A model generated the notes under the pieces. That model worked only from the letters and a program-made list of their open reading frames with translations. It ran no database searches and had not been told where the DNA came from. Positions 18,868 through 28,837 of a DNA stretch of 64,000 nt are shown here, in pieces. The stretch is taken from assembly GCA_937958265.1 (NCBI GenBank), contig CALGNX010000018.1, positions 43,311-107,310 of the forward strand, read 5' to 3'. Position 1 is the first letter of the stretch. Every line of letters starts with the position of its first letter. The position numbers were made by a program, and so were the translations under genes. Origin of the DNA: an uncultured Algibacter sp. GTDB lineage: Bacteria; Bacteroidota; Bacteroidia; Flavobacteriales; Flavobacteriaceae.

Positions 18868-21228
18868 TTAAAAGTCTCCAAACTTAATACCCATAAAAAA
18901 AGTTCGTGGTCTGTTAGGGCCATAAACATAATCTGAATCTCGGGTTGCTCCAGAATCGAAATCATTTTGATAGCTATTAAATAAATTCTGTATGCCTGCG
19001 CTAAACTCCATATGAAAGGTGTCTTTTAAATCGAAATGGTATGTGATTTTAGTGGTCATATCTAAAAAGGATTTAGAATCGACCAAATCCAAAAAACCAG
19101 ATTCACTTATAACACGTGGCACAACCATGGGACCTGTGTAATTACCAGTAATATCCAACTTAAAAGCATCGTTTATTTGCCAATTACTAGTTAAAAAACC
19201 GTACAAGTTTGGTGCTCTAACAAATTCATCTACAATTATATCTTGTTCTCCCTGTACACTGCCATCTGTTTCAAAAAGAACTTGGTCTTCCCGATATATT
19301 GACTTTTGAAATGTACCACCAATCTGAAAAGCCAAATCTGAATTTGGAGAAACACTTAACTCTATATTGGTTCCGGCAACATAGGCCCCAGAACCGTTTC
19401 TTGACTCTTCTAGAATAGAACCATTGGCTAAAGTATTACCGGTACTAACTATGGTAAATGGATTCTCTAAGGTTGTATAAAACGTTTCGAATAACAAATT
19501 GGTTTGAGTTTTGTTGAAATTTTTAGTGTAATCTAAGGATGCTGTATATGCATTGGAAAATTCGCTTTCTAAGTTTTCTGAAAGGATTACAAAACGCTGC
19601 TCGCCACCAACAGAAGAAATATGTAGATCTTCATTAAATGCCTGTGCTGCCCTAAAACCTCTGGAGTAACCTCCTCTAAACTGAAGTGCCTTGTTGATAT
19701 TGTACAACAAAGTTAACCGAGGGCTAAGTACCGTCTGGGAAACATTAGAGGTTCGGGCAATATCTTGTATAGTATAAAAACCATTTACAAGAACATGGTC
19801 TAGGCGCGCACCCAAAAGTGCTGTAAATTTATCTGTTGGCTTCCATTCGTATTGTCCATAAAAGCCAAAGTTATTCACCTTTTGGTCTATTAATCTGTTA
19901 TATCCAATAATAGCGTCGTTAGTATCGTTTAATTGATATTCAAACCCGCCCGTAAAAACATCATTATTTTGAAATTGGAAATTGTATTTGGAACCTGCCA
20001 CAAAAGCAATATCTTTTGTATAACCAAAAGCATTGCTAGCAGCCTCAAAATCCTCTGGCGTTCTGCCACCACCTAAACCACCATAATAGCTATCGCGTTC
20101 TGTATGTTGTATAGAGGCGTATGCACTTAATGTATTTGTACGTGAGTTGTTATACAATTCGTAATCGATACCCGAAAAAATGGTATTGTGATCTAATTCT
20201 TCTGTAATATCTGTAAACTGGGGTGCTAAATCTAAATTGTTACCACCTCGTCTGTACTCTTGTATGGCTGTAAAATCTAGGCCTATCCTACTATTATCAT
20301 TAGGCTTTAAAAATGTCTTGGCACCTAACGCATTATTTTTTAATTCGGTAATTTCGGTAAAACCATCATCATTAGCATCAAAAGCATTACGATCGCGAAA
20401 AATCCCGTAAACGGTTATACCATTTGTTAAGTCCTCGCTAACCACATTGGCATTAACGTTTAGATTGCGGTCTGCGGTGGTACCATTAATTAAAGCTAAC
20501 GAAGTGTTAACTTCCCAACTATCGTTAACAGGCGCTTTGGTTATAACATTTATAGTACCTGCAATGGCGTTAGAACCAAATAATGCTGAACCACCACTAC
20601 GAACTACCTCTATACGATCTATAATACTTACCGGTATTTGCTCTAAGCCATAAACTCCATTTAATGCACTAAAAACTGGGCGACTATTAACTAATATTTG
20701 TGTGTACTGCCCTTCCAAACCATTCATTCTAACTTGGGTAAAGCCACAATTTTGGCAGTTCGTTTCAACACGTACTCCTGGTTGATAATTTAAACCATCA
20801 GCCAAGGATAATGATTGTGTAGCATTAAAAAGTTTAGGGCTTAAAACCTTAACAATAACAGGTGCTTGTTTTTTGCTTATTTGATTTCTGGTGGCGCTTA
20901 CTACAACTTGATCTAACCCCAAAGGATCTTCGGCCAGATTAAAATTTACAATTTGATTGGAACCTGTTACTACTATTACTTTTTTTTGTTGCGTCCTAAA
21001 ACCTTGAGATTGCACGACCAAACCGATTTCGCCAGGAGCTATATTTAATTCATAATACCCTTCTTCATCTGCATTTGTACCTTCAATACCATTTTTAATA
21101 TTAATACTGGCGTAAGGTATGGGAGTATTTCCGGATATAATTTGACCCGAGATTTTAGTTTTATTAGTCTGGGCAGAAACCATAGACACTAAAAGTAAAG
21201 CCGTAAAGGTGAAATATTTAATAAACAT
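18868..21228 (-). CDS. TonB-dependent outer-membrane receptor
   Basis: CarboxypepD-reg-like N-terminus, plug (INVITKAP), beta barrel ending in ...GIKFGDF; in-frame MFIKYFTF is the likely start. Confidence 0.93.
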   Translation of the reverse strand: MFIKYFTFTALLLVSMVSAQTNKTKISGQIISGNTPIPYASINIKNGIEGTNADEEGYYELNIAPGEIGLVVQSQGFRTQQKKVIVVTGSNQIVNFNLAEDPLGLDQVVVSATRNQISKKQAPVIVKVLSPKLFNATQSLSLADGLNYQPGVRVETNCQNCGFTQVRMNGLEGQYTQILVNSRPVFSALNGVYGLEQIPVSIIDRIEVVRSGGSALFGSNAIAGTINVITKAPVNDSWEVNTSLALINGTTADRNLNVNANVVSEDLTNGITVYGIFRDRNAFDANDDGFTEITELKNNALGAKTFLKPNDNSRIGLDFTAIQEYRRGGNNLDLAPQFTDITEELDHNTIFSGIDYELYNNSRTNTLSAYASIQHTERDSYYGGLGGGRTPEDFEAASNAFGYTKDIAFVAGSKYNFQFQNNDVFTGGFEYQLNDTNDAIIGYNRLIDQKVNNFGFYGQYEWKPTDKFTALLGARLDHVLVNGFYTIQDIARTSNVSQTVLSPRLTLLYNINKALQFRGGYSRGFRAAQAFNEDLHISSVGGEQRFVILSENLESEFSNAYTASLDYTKNFNKTQTNLLFETFYTTLENPFTIVSTGNTLANGSILEESRNGSGAYVAGTNIELSVSPNSDLAFQIGGTFQKSIYREDQVLFETDGSVQGEQDIIVDEFVRAPNLYGFLTSNWQINDAFKLDITGNYTGPMVVPRVISESGFLDLVDSKSFLDMTTKITYHFDLKDTFHMEFSAGIQNLFNSYQNDFDSGATRDSDYVYGPNRPRTFFMGIKFGDF

Positions 21229-21256
21229 AATTATTTTAGATGTGTAAAACATAAAA

Positions 21257-21272
21257 TTTAGACAAATCTAAA
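21257..21272. promoter_or_regulatory. Candidate DtxR/MntR operator palindrome TTTAGA-CAAA-TCTAAA
   Basis: Perfect 6-bp inverted repeat in the divergent promoter between TonB receptor and DtxR-family regulator. Confidence 0.55.
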
Positions 21273-21320
21273 AATTTGTTATTGATTTAAAAAATTTATC
21301 TTTGCCAAAATTATTTTTTC

Positions 21321-21974
21321 GTGACTTTATCTGAAGAAAATTATCTTAAAGCTATTTATCATTTAGAACCGCTATCTAAAAAAGGCGTAACTACAAACGC
21401 TCTTGCCGAGGAGATGCAAACCAAAGCATCTTCGGTTACAGATATGGTTAAAAAATTATCAGAAAAAGGTTATGCACATCATAAAAAATACCAAGGTGTT
21501 ACTTTAACAAATAAAGGCAAAGGCATTGCTATTGATATTATAAGAAAGCACAGGCTTTGGGAGGTTTTTCTCGTAAATAAACTAAATTTTTCGTGGGACG
21601 AAGTTCACGAAGTTGCCGAACAATTAGAGCATATAAAATCTAAAAAATTAATTAGTCAATTAGATGCTTTTTTAGAATTCCCTACACACGACCCTCATGG
21701 CGACCCCATTCCCGATAAAACGGGAAAAATAAACACTGTGGACAAAATATTATTATCGGAGGCTAAAACAGGAGATCATTGTATTTGTGTTGGCGTTCAA
21801 GATTCATCTTCAAATTTTCTTAAATATTTAGATAAAAATAAGATTGCTTTAGGCTCGGCCTTTGAGGTTTCCCATAAAGAACCTTTTGATAATTCCGTAA
21901 CTATAAGAATAGAAAACCGCGATCTTATTATTTCCAACATTATTACTAGTAACTTATTCGTTAAAATTTCTTAA
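21321..21974 (+). CDS. DtxR/MntR family metal-dependent transcriptional regulator
   Basis: N-terminal HTH (TLSEENYLKAIYHL...SSVTDMVKKLSEKGY), metal-binding/dimerisation HEVAEQLEHI, FeoA-like C-terminus. Confidence 0.92.
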   Translation: MTLSEENYLKAIYHLEPLSKKGVTTNALAEEMQTKASSVTDMVKKLSEKGYAHHKKYQGVTLTNKGKGIAIDIIRKHRLWEVFLVNKLNFSWDEVHEVAEQLEHIKSKKLISQLDAFLEFPTHDPHGDPIPDKTGKINTVDKILLSEAKTGDHCICVGVQDSSSNFLKYLDKNKIALGSAFEVSHKEPFDNSVTIRIENRDLIISNIITSNLFVKIS

Positions 21975-22014
21975 AGTCACAGAACTAAACACGATTGGCC
22001 AATTACTAAACCAC

Positions 22015-22560
22015 CTACTTAAAACGTACCTGCTTTCTAATAAATTTAGGAAATTGTTTTATTGGAGTAATCACCATATTTTTATAATAACATTCTGCAG
22101 CCTCAGATTGTATTTGTATTTGGCCTTCCACAAGTGGTTTATTCGTTTCTGGATTAATTGCATTTTCAACCACCATGACCACTTCTCCATTTACAACATG
22201 CACAGCATTGTTTCCAATAACATACAACTCTAAATGATTCCAATTGCCGTGTGGTGCTTGCGGCTCGGTATAAGCACCAATATAACCTTTACCATCAAAA
22301 TAAGTTTCAAAATTAGGATTGTATTGCTTTTTAGGCGCCTTACTGTCCCCTCTAATTTCAACTAATGGTACACCAACCTTAGGCTTAACACTATTCCCTA
22401 ATAAAGCTATAAAGTCTCCTAAATCTGTTTCTTGCACCTGAAACTCTAAACATGTTTTCCATGTATTCCAAAATCTGCCATACGCACCGTAACTATGATA
22501 CAAAATACCTGTATCCCTTTTGCTTAAATTGTAGATAACGCTAAGATATATGGAAAGTAG
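22015..22560 (-). pseudogene. 3' fragment of DUF1080 (3-keto-disaccharide hydrolase-like) gene
   Basis: C-terminal part of DUF1080 fold ([33 protein letters not shown]); N-terminal half absent; 5' portion duplicated at ~23450-23550. Confidence 0.6.
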
Positions 22561-22676
22561 CAGATTAGTATGTGCTCATTTTCGGCTTATAAATAAAGAT
22601 AGCAGAAAAGAATTAACTTTTGGTTTAGCTCTTTACTGCTATTTTTTATATACATGGTTGTAGGCAGTATTTAATT

Positions 22677-23141
22677 CTATATTATAAACTCATTTTTAAA
22701 CTTTTTATAGAGTTCTAAATAAAAATCTAAAATTTCTTTTAAATCGTTATCGCAAGTATTTATAGGGTAGTTAAAATTCAAGCTTTTCATAAGGTCCGGC
22801 TCTAATTGCTCTACTATTCGCCTTACTTCATAACCTTGTAAGTTCTCTAAGTCGTTGTCAGAATGATTGCTGTTTCTTGGCATAAAAGTAGATCCTATTA
22901 TTCCATGTGAAAATGAGATAAAAAAACGAAAATCTCCTTCACTATAACTAGAATCTTCATACATTAAGTTTTCACGCCCCGAATATTTTAAATTCAGCTT
23001 GTGTTCTTTTGCTAATTTCAATAATTCATCTTTTTTAGGCTTTGTCGAATTGTCAAAATCTGAATACCTAAGGCAGAGCGAATAATATTTCTCTGGTAAT
23101 TTTTGTTCTTTAAAAAAATCGAATATTTCTTTTTTTTTCAT
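22677..23141 (-). CDS. Putative immunity protein (paralogue of 23719..24177)
   Basis: Shares layout and C-terminal EILDFYLELYKKFKNEFII with the second copy; lies directly downstream of toxin-CT fragment. Confidence 0.6.
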   Translation of the reverse strand: MKKKEIFDFFKEQKLPEKYYSLCLRYSDFDNSTKPKKDELLKLAKEHKLNLKYSGRENLMYEDSSYSEGDFRFFISFSHGIIGSTFMPRNSNHSDNDLENLQGYEVRRIVEQLEPDLMKSLNFNYPINTCDNDLKEILDFYLELYKKFKNEFII

Positions 23142-23143
23142 AT

Positions 23144-23461
23144 TTATTCTGTTAAATAAGTTATAATGATACCTTCTAACTGATTTTCTTTACCATATTC
23201 AGAAGCTATTTGTTTAAACCGCTCCAAATTATTAGTGTTTTGATTGGAAGCAGGAATTTCAAGATAATATTTTCCAGACAAATTTACTTGACTATTTAAT
23301 TTTCTAGAATTAGTTAATTTACCTGCTTTATATTTTGTAACCAGTTCTTGGCAATAATTGCGCCATGTGCTCTCTTTAATATTGTCAATGTCTGTAGCTT
23401 TTCGTGATAATATTTTTTTGTCTATGTATATATGTGTCCATTCTTTTACCATGTATCCCAA
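23144..23461 (-). pseudogene. Orphan polymorphic-toxin C-terminal cassette
   Basis: ILSRKATDIDNIKESTWRNYCQELVTKYKAGKLTNSRKL...SGKYYLEIPAS.QN...NLERFKQIASEYG, near-identical to the toxin C-terminus read across the stop at 24421. Confidence 0.6.
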
Positions 23462-23718
23462 AATCGGCCATAGGCGCCGTGACTATAGTATAAAATACCG
23501 GTATCTTTTTTTCTTAAATTGTAGATAACGAAATGATATATGAAAAGTAACAGGTTTAGACATACAGTCTTTTCAGTAATGCCCAAATAAATAGATGAAA
23601 ATCAAACTAAAAAGCTCAAAGAATCAAATTAATGAATCTATGAGCCTAGAATAATAGTGTCTTAAATTAAGGAAGAAAAGAGTTGTTTTTTACCTCAGTT
23701 CTTGGTTGTAGGCAGTAT

Positions 23719-24177
23719 TTAATTCTTTATTATAAACTCATTTTTAAACTTTTTATAGAGTTCTAAATAAAAATCTAAAATTTCTGCTAAATCTTGATTA
23801 GATGTGCTAAATGGATACGGATAGCCTAAACTTTCAATTGATTCAGATTTTAGTTCTTCACAGATGAACCTAATCCCATTTCGATAAATAGGTTTTTTAA
23901 CACCTTGATTCCATAAGATGTACGAAGTAGAAATTATACCATCTTTTGTATATAAATTTAATTGAAATTTAACTTCCTTGGTTTTAATTTCCTCATAAAA
24001 CAATCTATCAGGATGGGAATATTTAAATTGAAAATCCCGTTTCTTTAATAATTCCAAAACATCTTCTTTTTTGGGATGTTTCATATTATCAAAATTATTG
24101 AACTTTTCACAGATTAGTGAATAGTTCTCTACTAAATGGTTTCTTTCAAAAAACTCAAAAAATTCTTTTCTTGTCAT
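23719..24177 (-). CDS. Putative immunity protein
   Basis: Paralogous to 22677..23141 (shared ...EILDFYLELYKKFKNEFIIKN), follows toxin C-terminus. Confidence 0.6.
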   Translation of the reverse strand: MTRKEFFEFFERNHLVENYSLICEKFNNFDNMKHPKKEDVLELLKKRDFQFKYSHPDRLFYEEIKTKEVKFQLNLYTKDGIISTSYILWNQGVKKPIYRNGIRFICEELKSESIESLGYPYPFSTSNQDLAEILDFYLELYKKFKNEFIIKN

Positions 24178-24180
24178 CTA

Positions 24181-25185
24181 TTACTCTATTAAAAAAGTTA
24201 TAATAATACCCTCTGGTTGATTTTCAGTTCCGTATTCAGAGGCAATTTGCTTAAATCGTTCCAAATTACTTGCATTCTGGCTAGAAGCAGGTATTTCCAG
24301 ATAGTATTTCCCGCTCAATTGAACTTGGTCACTAGAGTCTCCTAATTTTCTTGAATTAGTCCATTTGCCAGCTTTATATTTTTTAACTAGTTCATTACAA
24401 TAGTTTCGCCAAGTACTTTCTTAAATATTGTCAATATCAGTGGCTTTTCTAGAAAGAATTCTTTCTCCATCAATATAAGTATCTAAACGCTTACCATCAG
24501 CAAGCACGATTTCAACATTATCATCTCCATATTTTAACCTTCCTTTTATATTAAAATCATTCCCACGTTTAAAAAGTGCTTTCACTTCTGGCCAAGTTAG
24601 TTTTCTGCCTTTTTTAGCAGATAAATCTGCAATTTCCTGTCCAACTTCAATAATTATTTCGTTATCAAGAATTTCTCCTTTTCTTAAGGCTTCTTGCAGG
24701 AGACCTCTAGCTCCTTCTGTATAATTATCGAAATGCTTTATAGTTTCTTCGGTAAGTTCTCTTACAGTTCTGGTAAAAACTTTATCTCCATTTTTGATAA
24801 CTACTTTCCAAAGTTTACCAGTTCCTTTACTTAAAGGTTTTAGCAGTTTGCCTCCTGGAACAATGCCGACAATCATAAAACCAGCTGTTTGTAAGCGAGA
24901 CACTTTTTCTCCGTCAAAATCGGTGTCAGTTATAAGTATTTTAACATCTTCAACTGGCAAGACATAAGTTCCAATAGCTTTTGCAAGTGGCGTACCTTTT
25001 CTAACATTGTTTGATTGATAAGTCCCTTCTGGCAAACCAACAATTGTAGCATGCGGGACGCCTATAAACGTTTCGAAATGCGTTAAGTTAGCATCTAATA
25101 ATTGAATAGGCTCATTTTTTCTTTATGAAAAAGACTTACTCAAAAATGAAAATATAAATAATAAAGAGAGTAAATGTATTTTCAT
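24181..25185 (-). pseudogene. Decayed secreted polymorphic toxin (signal peptide + C-terminal region with two in-frame stops)
   Basis: Minus-strand frame: MKIHLLSLLFIFSFLSKSFS-stop-RKNEPIQLLDANLTHFETFIGVPHATIVGLPEGTYQSNNV...KATDIDNI-stop-ESTWRNYCNELVKKYKAGKWTNSRKLG...IIITFLIE-stop, all in one frame. Confidence 0.65.
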
Positions 25186-25220
25186 TTTTAAAATTTTAAA
25201 ACTAATATTTAAATGTTTTC

Positions 25221-25358
25221 TTAGTGACAGCCGCAACCATCGCCACCACCACATGCTTTTTTAGGTTCTGTTTTTTTCCAAAAGAATTTTTTAAACAAAA
25301 AAACAAGAGACAAGACAATAGCGGCTAAAGCTAATAGATTTTGAATTATTTCGTTCAT
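25221..25358 (-). CDS. FeoB-associated Cys-rich membrane protein (45 aa)
   Basis: Manual translation MNEIIQNLLALAAIVLSLVFLFKKFFWKKTEPKKACGGGDGCGCH; directly downstream of feoB; below ORF-track cutoff. Confidence 0.8.
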   Translation of the reverse strand: MNEIIQNLLALAAIVLSLVFLFKKFFWKKTEPKKACGGGDGCGCH

Positions 25359-25402
25359 AATTTAAATTAATTTTAATGAGCTATCTTTTTCTATGGTTCT
25401 AA

Positions 25403-27517
25403 TTATTTTAAAAACTGAAATGCTATTAAAGCAACAACATAAGCAAAAGCAGTCATGATAATAAGTTGTAACATGGGCCACTTCCAAGTATTAGTCTCTT
25501 TTTTAACAATAGCTAATGTACTCATGCACTGCATGGCAAATGCATAAAACAACAATAACGAAATACCCGAAGCAAATGTAAATAGAGGCCCACCTAAAAC
25601 AGGATTAACTTCGCCTGCCATTCTATTTTTTATGGTTTCTTCCTCATCACTCCCAACACTATAAATCGTAGCTAGAGTACCCACAAAAACTTCGCGAGCA
25701 GCAAAGGAGCTAACAATAGCTATACCAATTTTCCAATCGTAACCAAGCGGTCGTATAGCTGGTTCTATGGCGTGCCCCGCAATACCAATAAAGGAATGCT
25801 CTAACTTATGCGATGCTATTTTTTCATTCAAATCCTCAGAAGATAAGTTAGCCGATGCAAATTGGTCTTTCACTATAACTTCAGCGTTATTAAACTGCTC
25901 CCCAGGACCATAAGAAGCTAAAAACCATAACACAATGGAAATAGCAAGAATAATTTTTCCCGCACCAAAAATAAATGCTTTTGTTTTTTCAATAACCGTT
26001 AATACCACGTTTTTAAAAAGCGGCAATTTATAGTTTGGCATTTCAACAACAAAAAACGTTTTATTTTTTATTTTCAAAATTTTATTTAAAATATATGCAG
26101 AAACAATAGCAGTTCCAAAACCTATAAAATACAACAACATTAAGGTAAGCGCTTGGTAGCTTAACCCCAATATACGCCCTTCAGGAATAACCAACGCTAT
26201 TATAATAAGGTACACTGGCAACCGTGCAGAACACGTTGTAAAGGGTGTTACCAAAATGGTAATTAAACGCTCTTTCCAACTCTCTATATTTCGTGTTGCC
26301 ATAATGGCTGGTATAGCACAAGCTGTTCCCGAAATTAGAGGCACAATACTTTTCCCGCTAAGGCCAAAACGCCGCATAATGCGATCCATTAAAAACACCA
26401 CACGACTCATATAACCACTTTCTTCAAGCACTGCTATAAACAAAAATAAAAAAGCAATCTGCGGAATAAAAATAACAATACCACCTAGGCCCGGTATTAT
26501 ACCCTCGGCAAGTAAACTTGTAAAGGCACCTTTTGGCAACGCGTTCTTAACCCATTCGCTTAAAGCAGCAAAGGCGCTATCTATAAAATCCATTGGCACA
26601 CCCGACCAATCGTAAATCGCCTGAAAAATAAGTAAAAGTATAAGCGTAAAAATAACATAGCCCCATATTTTATGAGTTAGTATTCTATCTAATTTTATAC
26701 GTAAATCTTTCGCTTGAGACAAATCTATAGTTTGCCCCTTATCCAATGCATTATTAATAAACTGGTAGCGCTTAATTGTCTCTTTTTGCTGTAAACGTTT
26801 TAAATCGCCCTTACTTTTGGTTTTAAAATTCGCAACAGCATCTACTTGATTTCTGTCGGTTTTACCAAAATTCACATCTTGCGTAATAACTAACCAAAGC
26901 TTATAAAGCAATTGATTTGGAAATGCTTTTTTTAAATTCCCAAAATAAACCGGATCAATTCCATTTGTATCTATACAAGGCATTACAGACACCTCCTTAT
27001 AATTAGCTATAAGATGCTTTAACTTATCAATACCTTGATTTTTACGTGTACTAATTAACGCTATTTTTGTATTTAATTTTTCCTCTAAATAATCAATATC
27101 TAAAGAAATACCCTTGTAACTCATCCTATCAGCCATATTAATAACCAATAAAGTAGGAATTTGAAGATCTTTAATTTGAGTAAAAATTAAAAGGTTACGT
27201 TTTAAGTTTTCCACATCTGTTACAACAACAGCAATATCAGGAAAATCTTTATCTTTTTTATTGAGTAAAAGCTCAATCACAACACTTTCATCAAGCGACG
27301 AGGCATTCAAACTATACGTACCTGGCAAATCGATAACATGCGCCTTTACCCCACGTGGCAACCTGCAAACACCCTCCTTTTTTTCTACTGTAATACCTGG
27401 ATAATTTCCAACCTTTTGGTTTAAGCCAGTAAGCGCATTAAAAACAGATGTTTTTCCTGTATTTGGATTTCCAATTAATGCTACATTTATTTGTTTACTC
27501 ATCCGTAATTTTTTCAA
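25403..27517 (-). CDS. feoB: Ferrous iron transport protein B
   Basis: GTPase GNPNTGKTSVFNALTG, DLPGTYSL, multi-pass Gate domains. Confidence 0.95.
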   Translation of the reverse strand: MKKLRMSKQINVALIGNPNTGKTSVFNALTGLNQKVGNYPGITVEKKEGVCRLPRGVKAHVIDLPGTYSLNASSLDESVVIELLLNKKDKDFPDIAVVVTDVENLKRNLLIFTQIKDLQIPTLLVINMADRMSYKGISLDIDYLEEKLNTKIALISTRKNQGIDKLKHLIANYKEVSVMPCIDTNGIDPVYFGNLKKAFPNQLLYKLWLVITQDVNFGKTDRNQVDAVANFKTKSKGDLKRLQQKETIKRYQFINNALDKGQTIDLSQAKDLRIKLDRILTHKIWGYVIFTLILLLIFQAIYDWSGVPMDFIDSAFAALSEWVKNALPKGAFTSLLAEGIIPGLGGIVIFIPQIAFLFLFIAVLEESGYMSRVVFLMDRIMRRFGLSGKSIVPLISGTACAIPAIMATRNIESWKERLITILVTPFTTCSARLPVYLIIIALVIPEGRILGLSYQALTLMLLYFIGFGTAIVSAYILNKILKIKNKTFFVVEMPNYKLPLFKNVVLTVIEKTKAFIFGAGKIILAISIVLWFLASYGPGEQFNNAEVIVKDQFASANLSSEDLNEKIASHKLEHSFIGIAGHAIEPAIRPLGYDWKIGIAIVSSFAAREVFVGTLATIYSVGSDEEETIKNRMAGEVNPVLGGPLFTFASGISLLLFYAFAMQCMSTLAIVKKETNTWKWPMLQLIIMTAFAYVVALIAFQFLK

Positions 27518-27731
27518 TTAAAATAAGCGCCGCCGTTTCTTTTCTTATAGCTAAATGCGATCCATTTATATTTAAGTACATAGGGTCTTTAAATGGCGCA
27601 ACCTGCAACAACTCTACAGAATTACCAGGCAAACAGCCCATTTCAAGTAATTTTAACGGTATATTAACAGACGAAACATCGGTAATAATACCGCGTTCTC
27701 CGCGCTTTAAATGTGCTATAGTGTCCTGCAA
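27495..27731 (-). CDS. feoA: Ferrous iron transport protein A
   Basis: FeoA fold, overlaps feoB start. Confidence 0.9.
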   Translation of the reverse strand: MQDTIAHLKRGERGIITDVSSVNIPLKLLEMGCLPGNSVELLQVAPFKDPMYLNINGSHLAIRKETAALILIEKITDE

Positions 27732-27821
27732 GCTTATTTAGATTGATTTTAAAGAAGTAAAAGTAATATAAAAGATTAAAACCAAAAAGTTAAAAGTTTT
27801 TAATCCAAAAATAATTATTAA

Positions 27822-27907
27822 GGCGTTACCACAAGGGTCGGGCTTTCACTACTCAATCTTTTGCGAAAAGCAAAAGGATTTCAAACATACCGTTCAATCC
27901 CTAACGC
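27822..27907. repeat. GCGTTA...TAACGC intergenic repeat, copy B
   Basis: GGCGTTACCACAAGGGTCGGGCTTTC...CAATCTTTTGCgaaaGCAAAAGGATT...TTCAATCCCTAACGC. Confidence 0.55.
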
Positions 27908-27960
27908 AACCAAATACTTATAAAATTATAAGCTACAACAATAATGTTTTAATAAACACA

Positions 27961-28629
27961 TTAATTCTCCTGCTTCAAAATTTTAATATCGTCAAGTAAT
28001 CTATCAATATCATCCAGGTTTGTACCATCATAAAAACCACGAATTTGTCGCTTTTTATCAATTAACATAAAATTCTCGGTATGTATCATATCAAAAGGGC
28101 CACCATTTCCATTATCCTTAACCGCTAAATAACTTTTTCTGGCTAGTTTATAAATATCACGCTTATTACCAGTAACCAAATTCCATTTTTTGCTATTTAC
28201 ACCTTTCTCCTTCGCATACCGCTTTAATTGGGCCACATTATCAATTTCTGGGGTAACCGAATGGGATAGCAACATAACCTCATCATCATTCAAAATTTCT
28301 TTTTGAATAGCCGCCATATTAGTAGTCATGATTGGGCAAATTGTCCTACAGGTTGTAAAAAAGAAATCGGCTACATAGATTTTATTCACATAATCGTTTT
28401 GGGTTATAGTTTCACCGTTTTGATTTGTTAAACTGAAATCGGCAATTTTATGATATTTCTTTTTGTGTTGTATCGTACTATCCACCAGTACAGCACTCAC
28501 CATGGTTGGTTGGTATACAGGAAGCGGCTTATAAACATTAAGTTTATTATAAATTAAAAACATAATAATTAGTGAAATAACACCAAATACAATGGCAAAT
28601 ACTTTGTATTCCTTAAAAGATGATACCAT
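27961..28629 (-). CDS. SCO1/SenC family protein
   Basis: Thioredoxin-like FFFTTCRTICPIMTTNMAAIQKE with C-x3-C and downstream His. Confidence 0.9.
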   Translation of the reverse strand: MVSSFKEYKVFAIVFGVISLIIMFLIYNKLNVYKPLPVYQPTMVSAVLVDSTIQHKKKYHKIADFSLTNQNGETITQNDYVNKIYVADFFFTTCRTICPIMTTNMAAIQKEILNDDEVMLLSHSVTPEIDNVAQLKRYAKEKGVNSKKWNLVTGNKRDIYKLARKSYLAVKDNGNGGPFDMIHTENFMLIDKKRQIRGFYDGTNLDDIDRLLDDIKILKQEN

Positions 28630-28837
28630 ATAATGTAATTTTTAAAAATATAGTTTAAATACTTAATAGCTCTTAAAAAAAGACTAACAGCCACACAAAA
28701 ATACAAAGTTTTTAATCTTTAAAATATTTATACTAGACTTAAATTACTGTTAAAACCCACGCCTTTACGTAACAGACTTTTTAAACTTGGTTTAAAAGCT
28801 TACTTTTGTTCGATTAAAAAAAACCTTACCCTAATAT

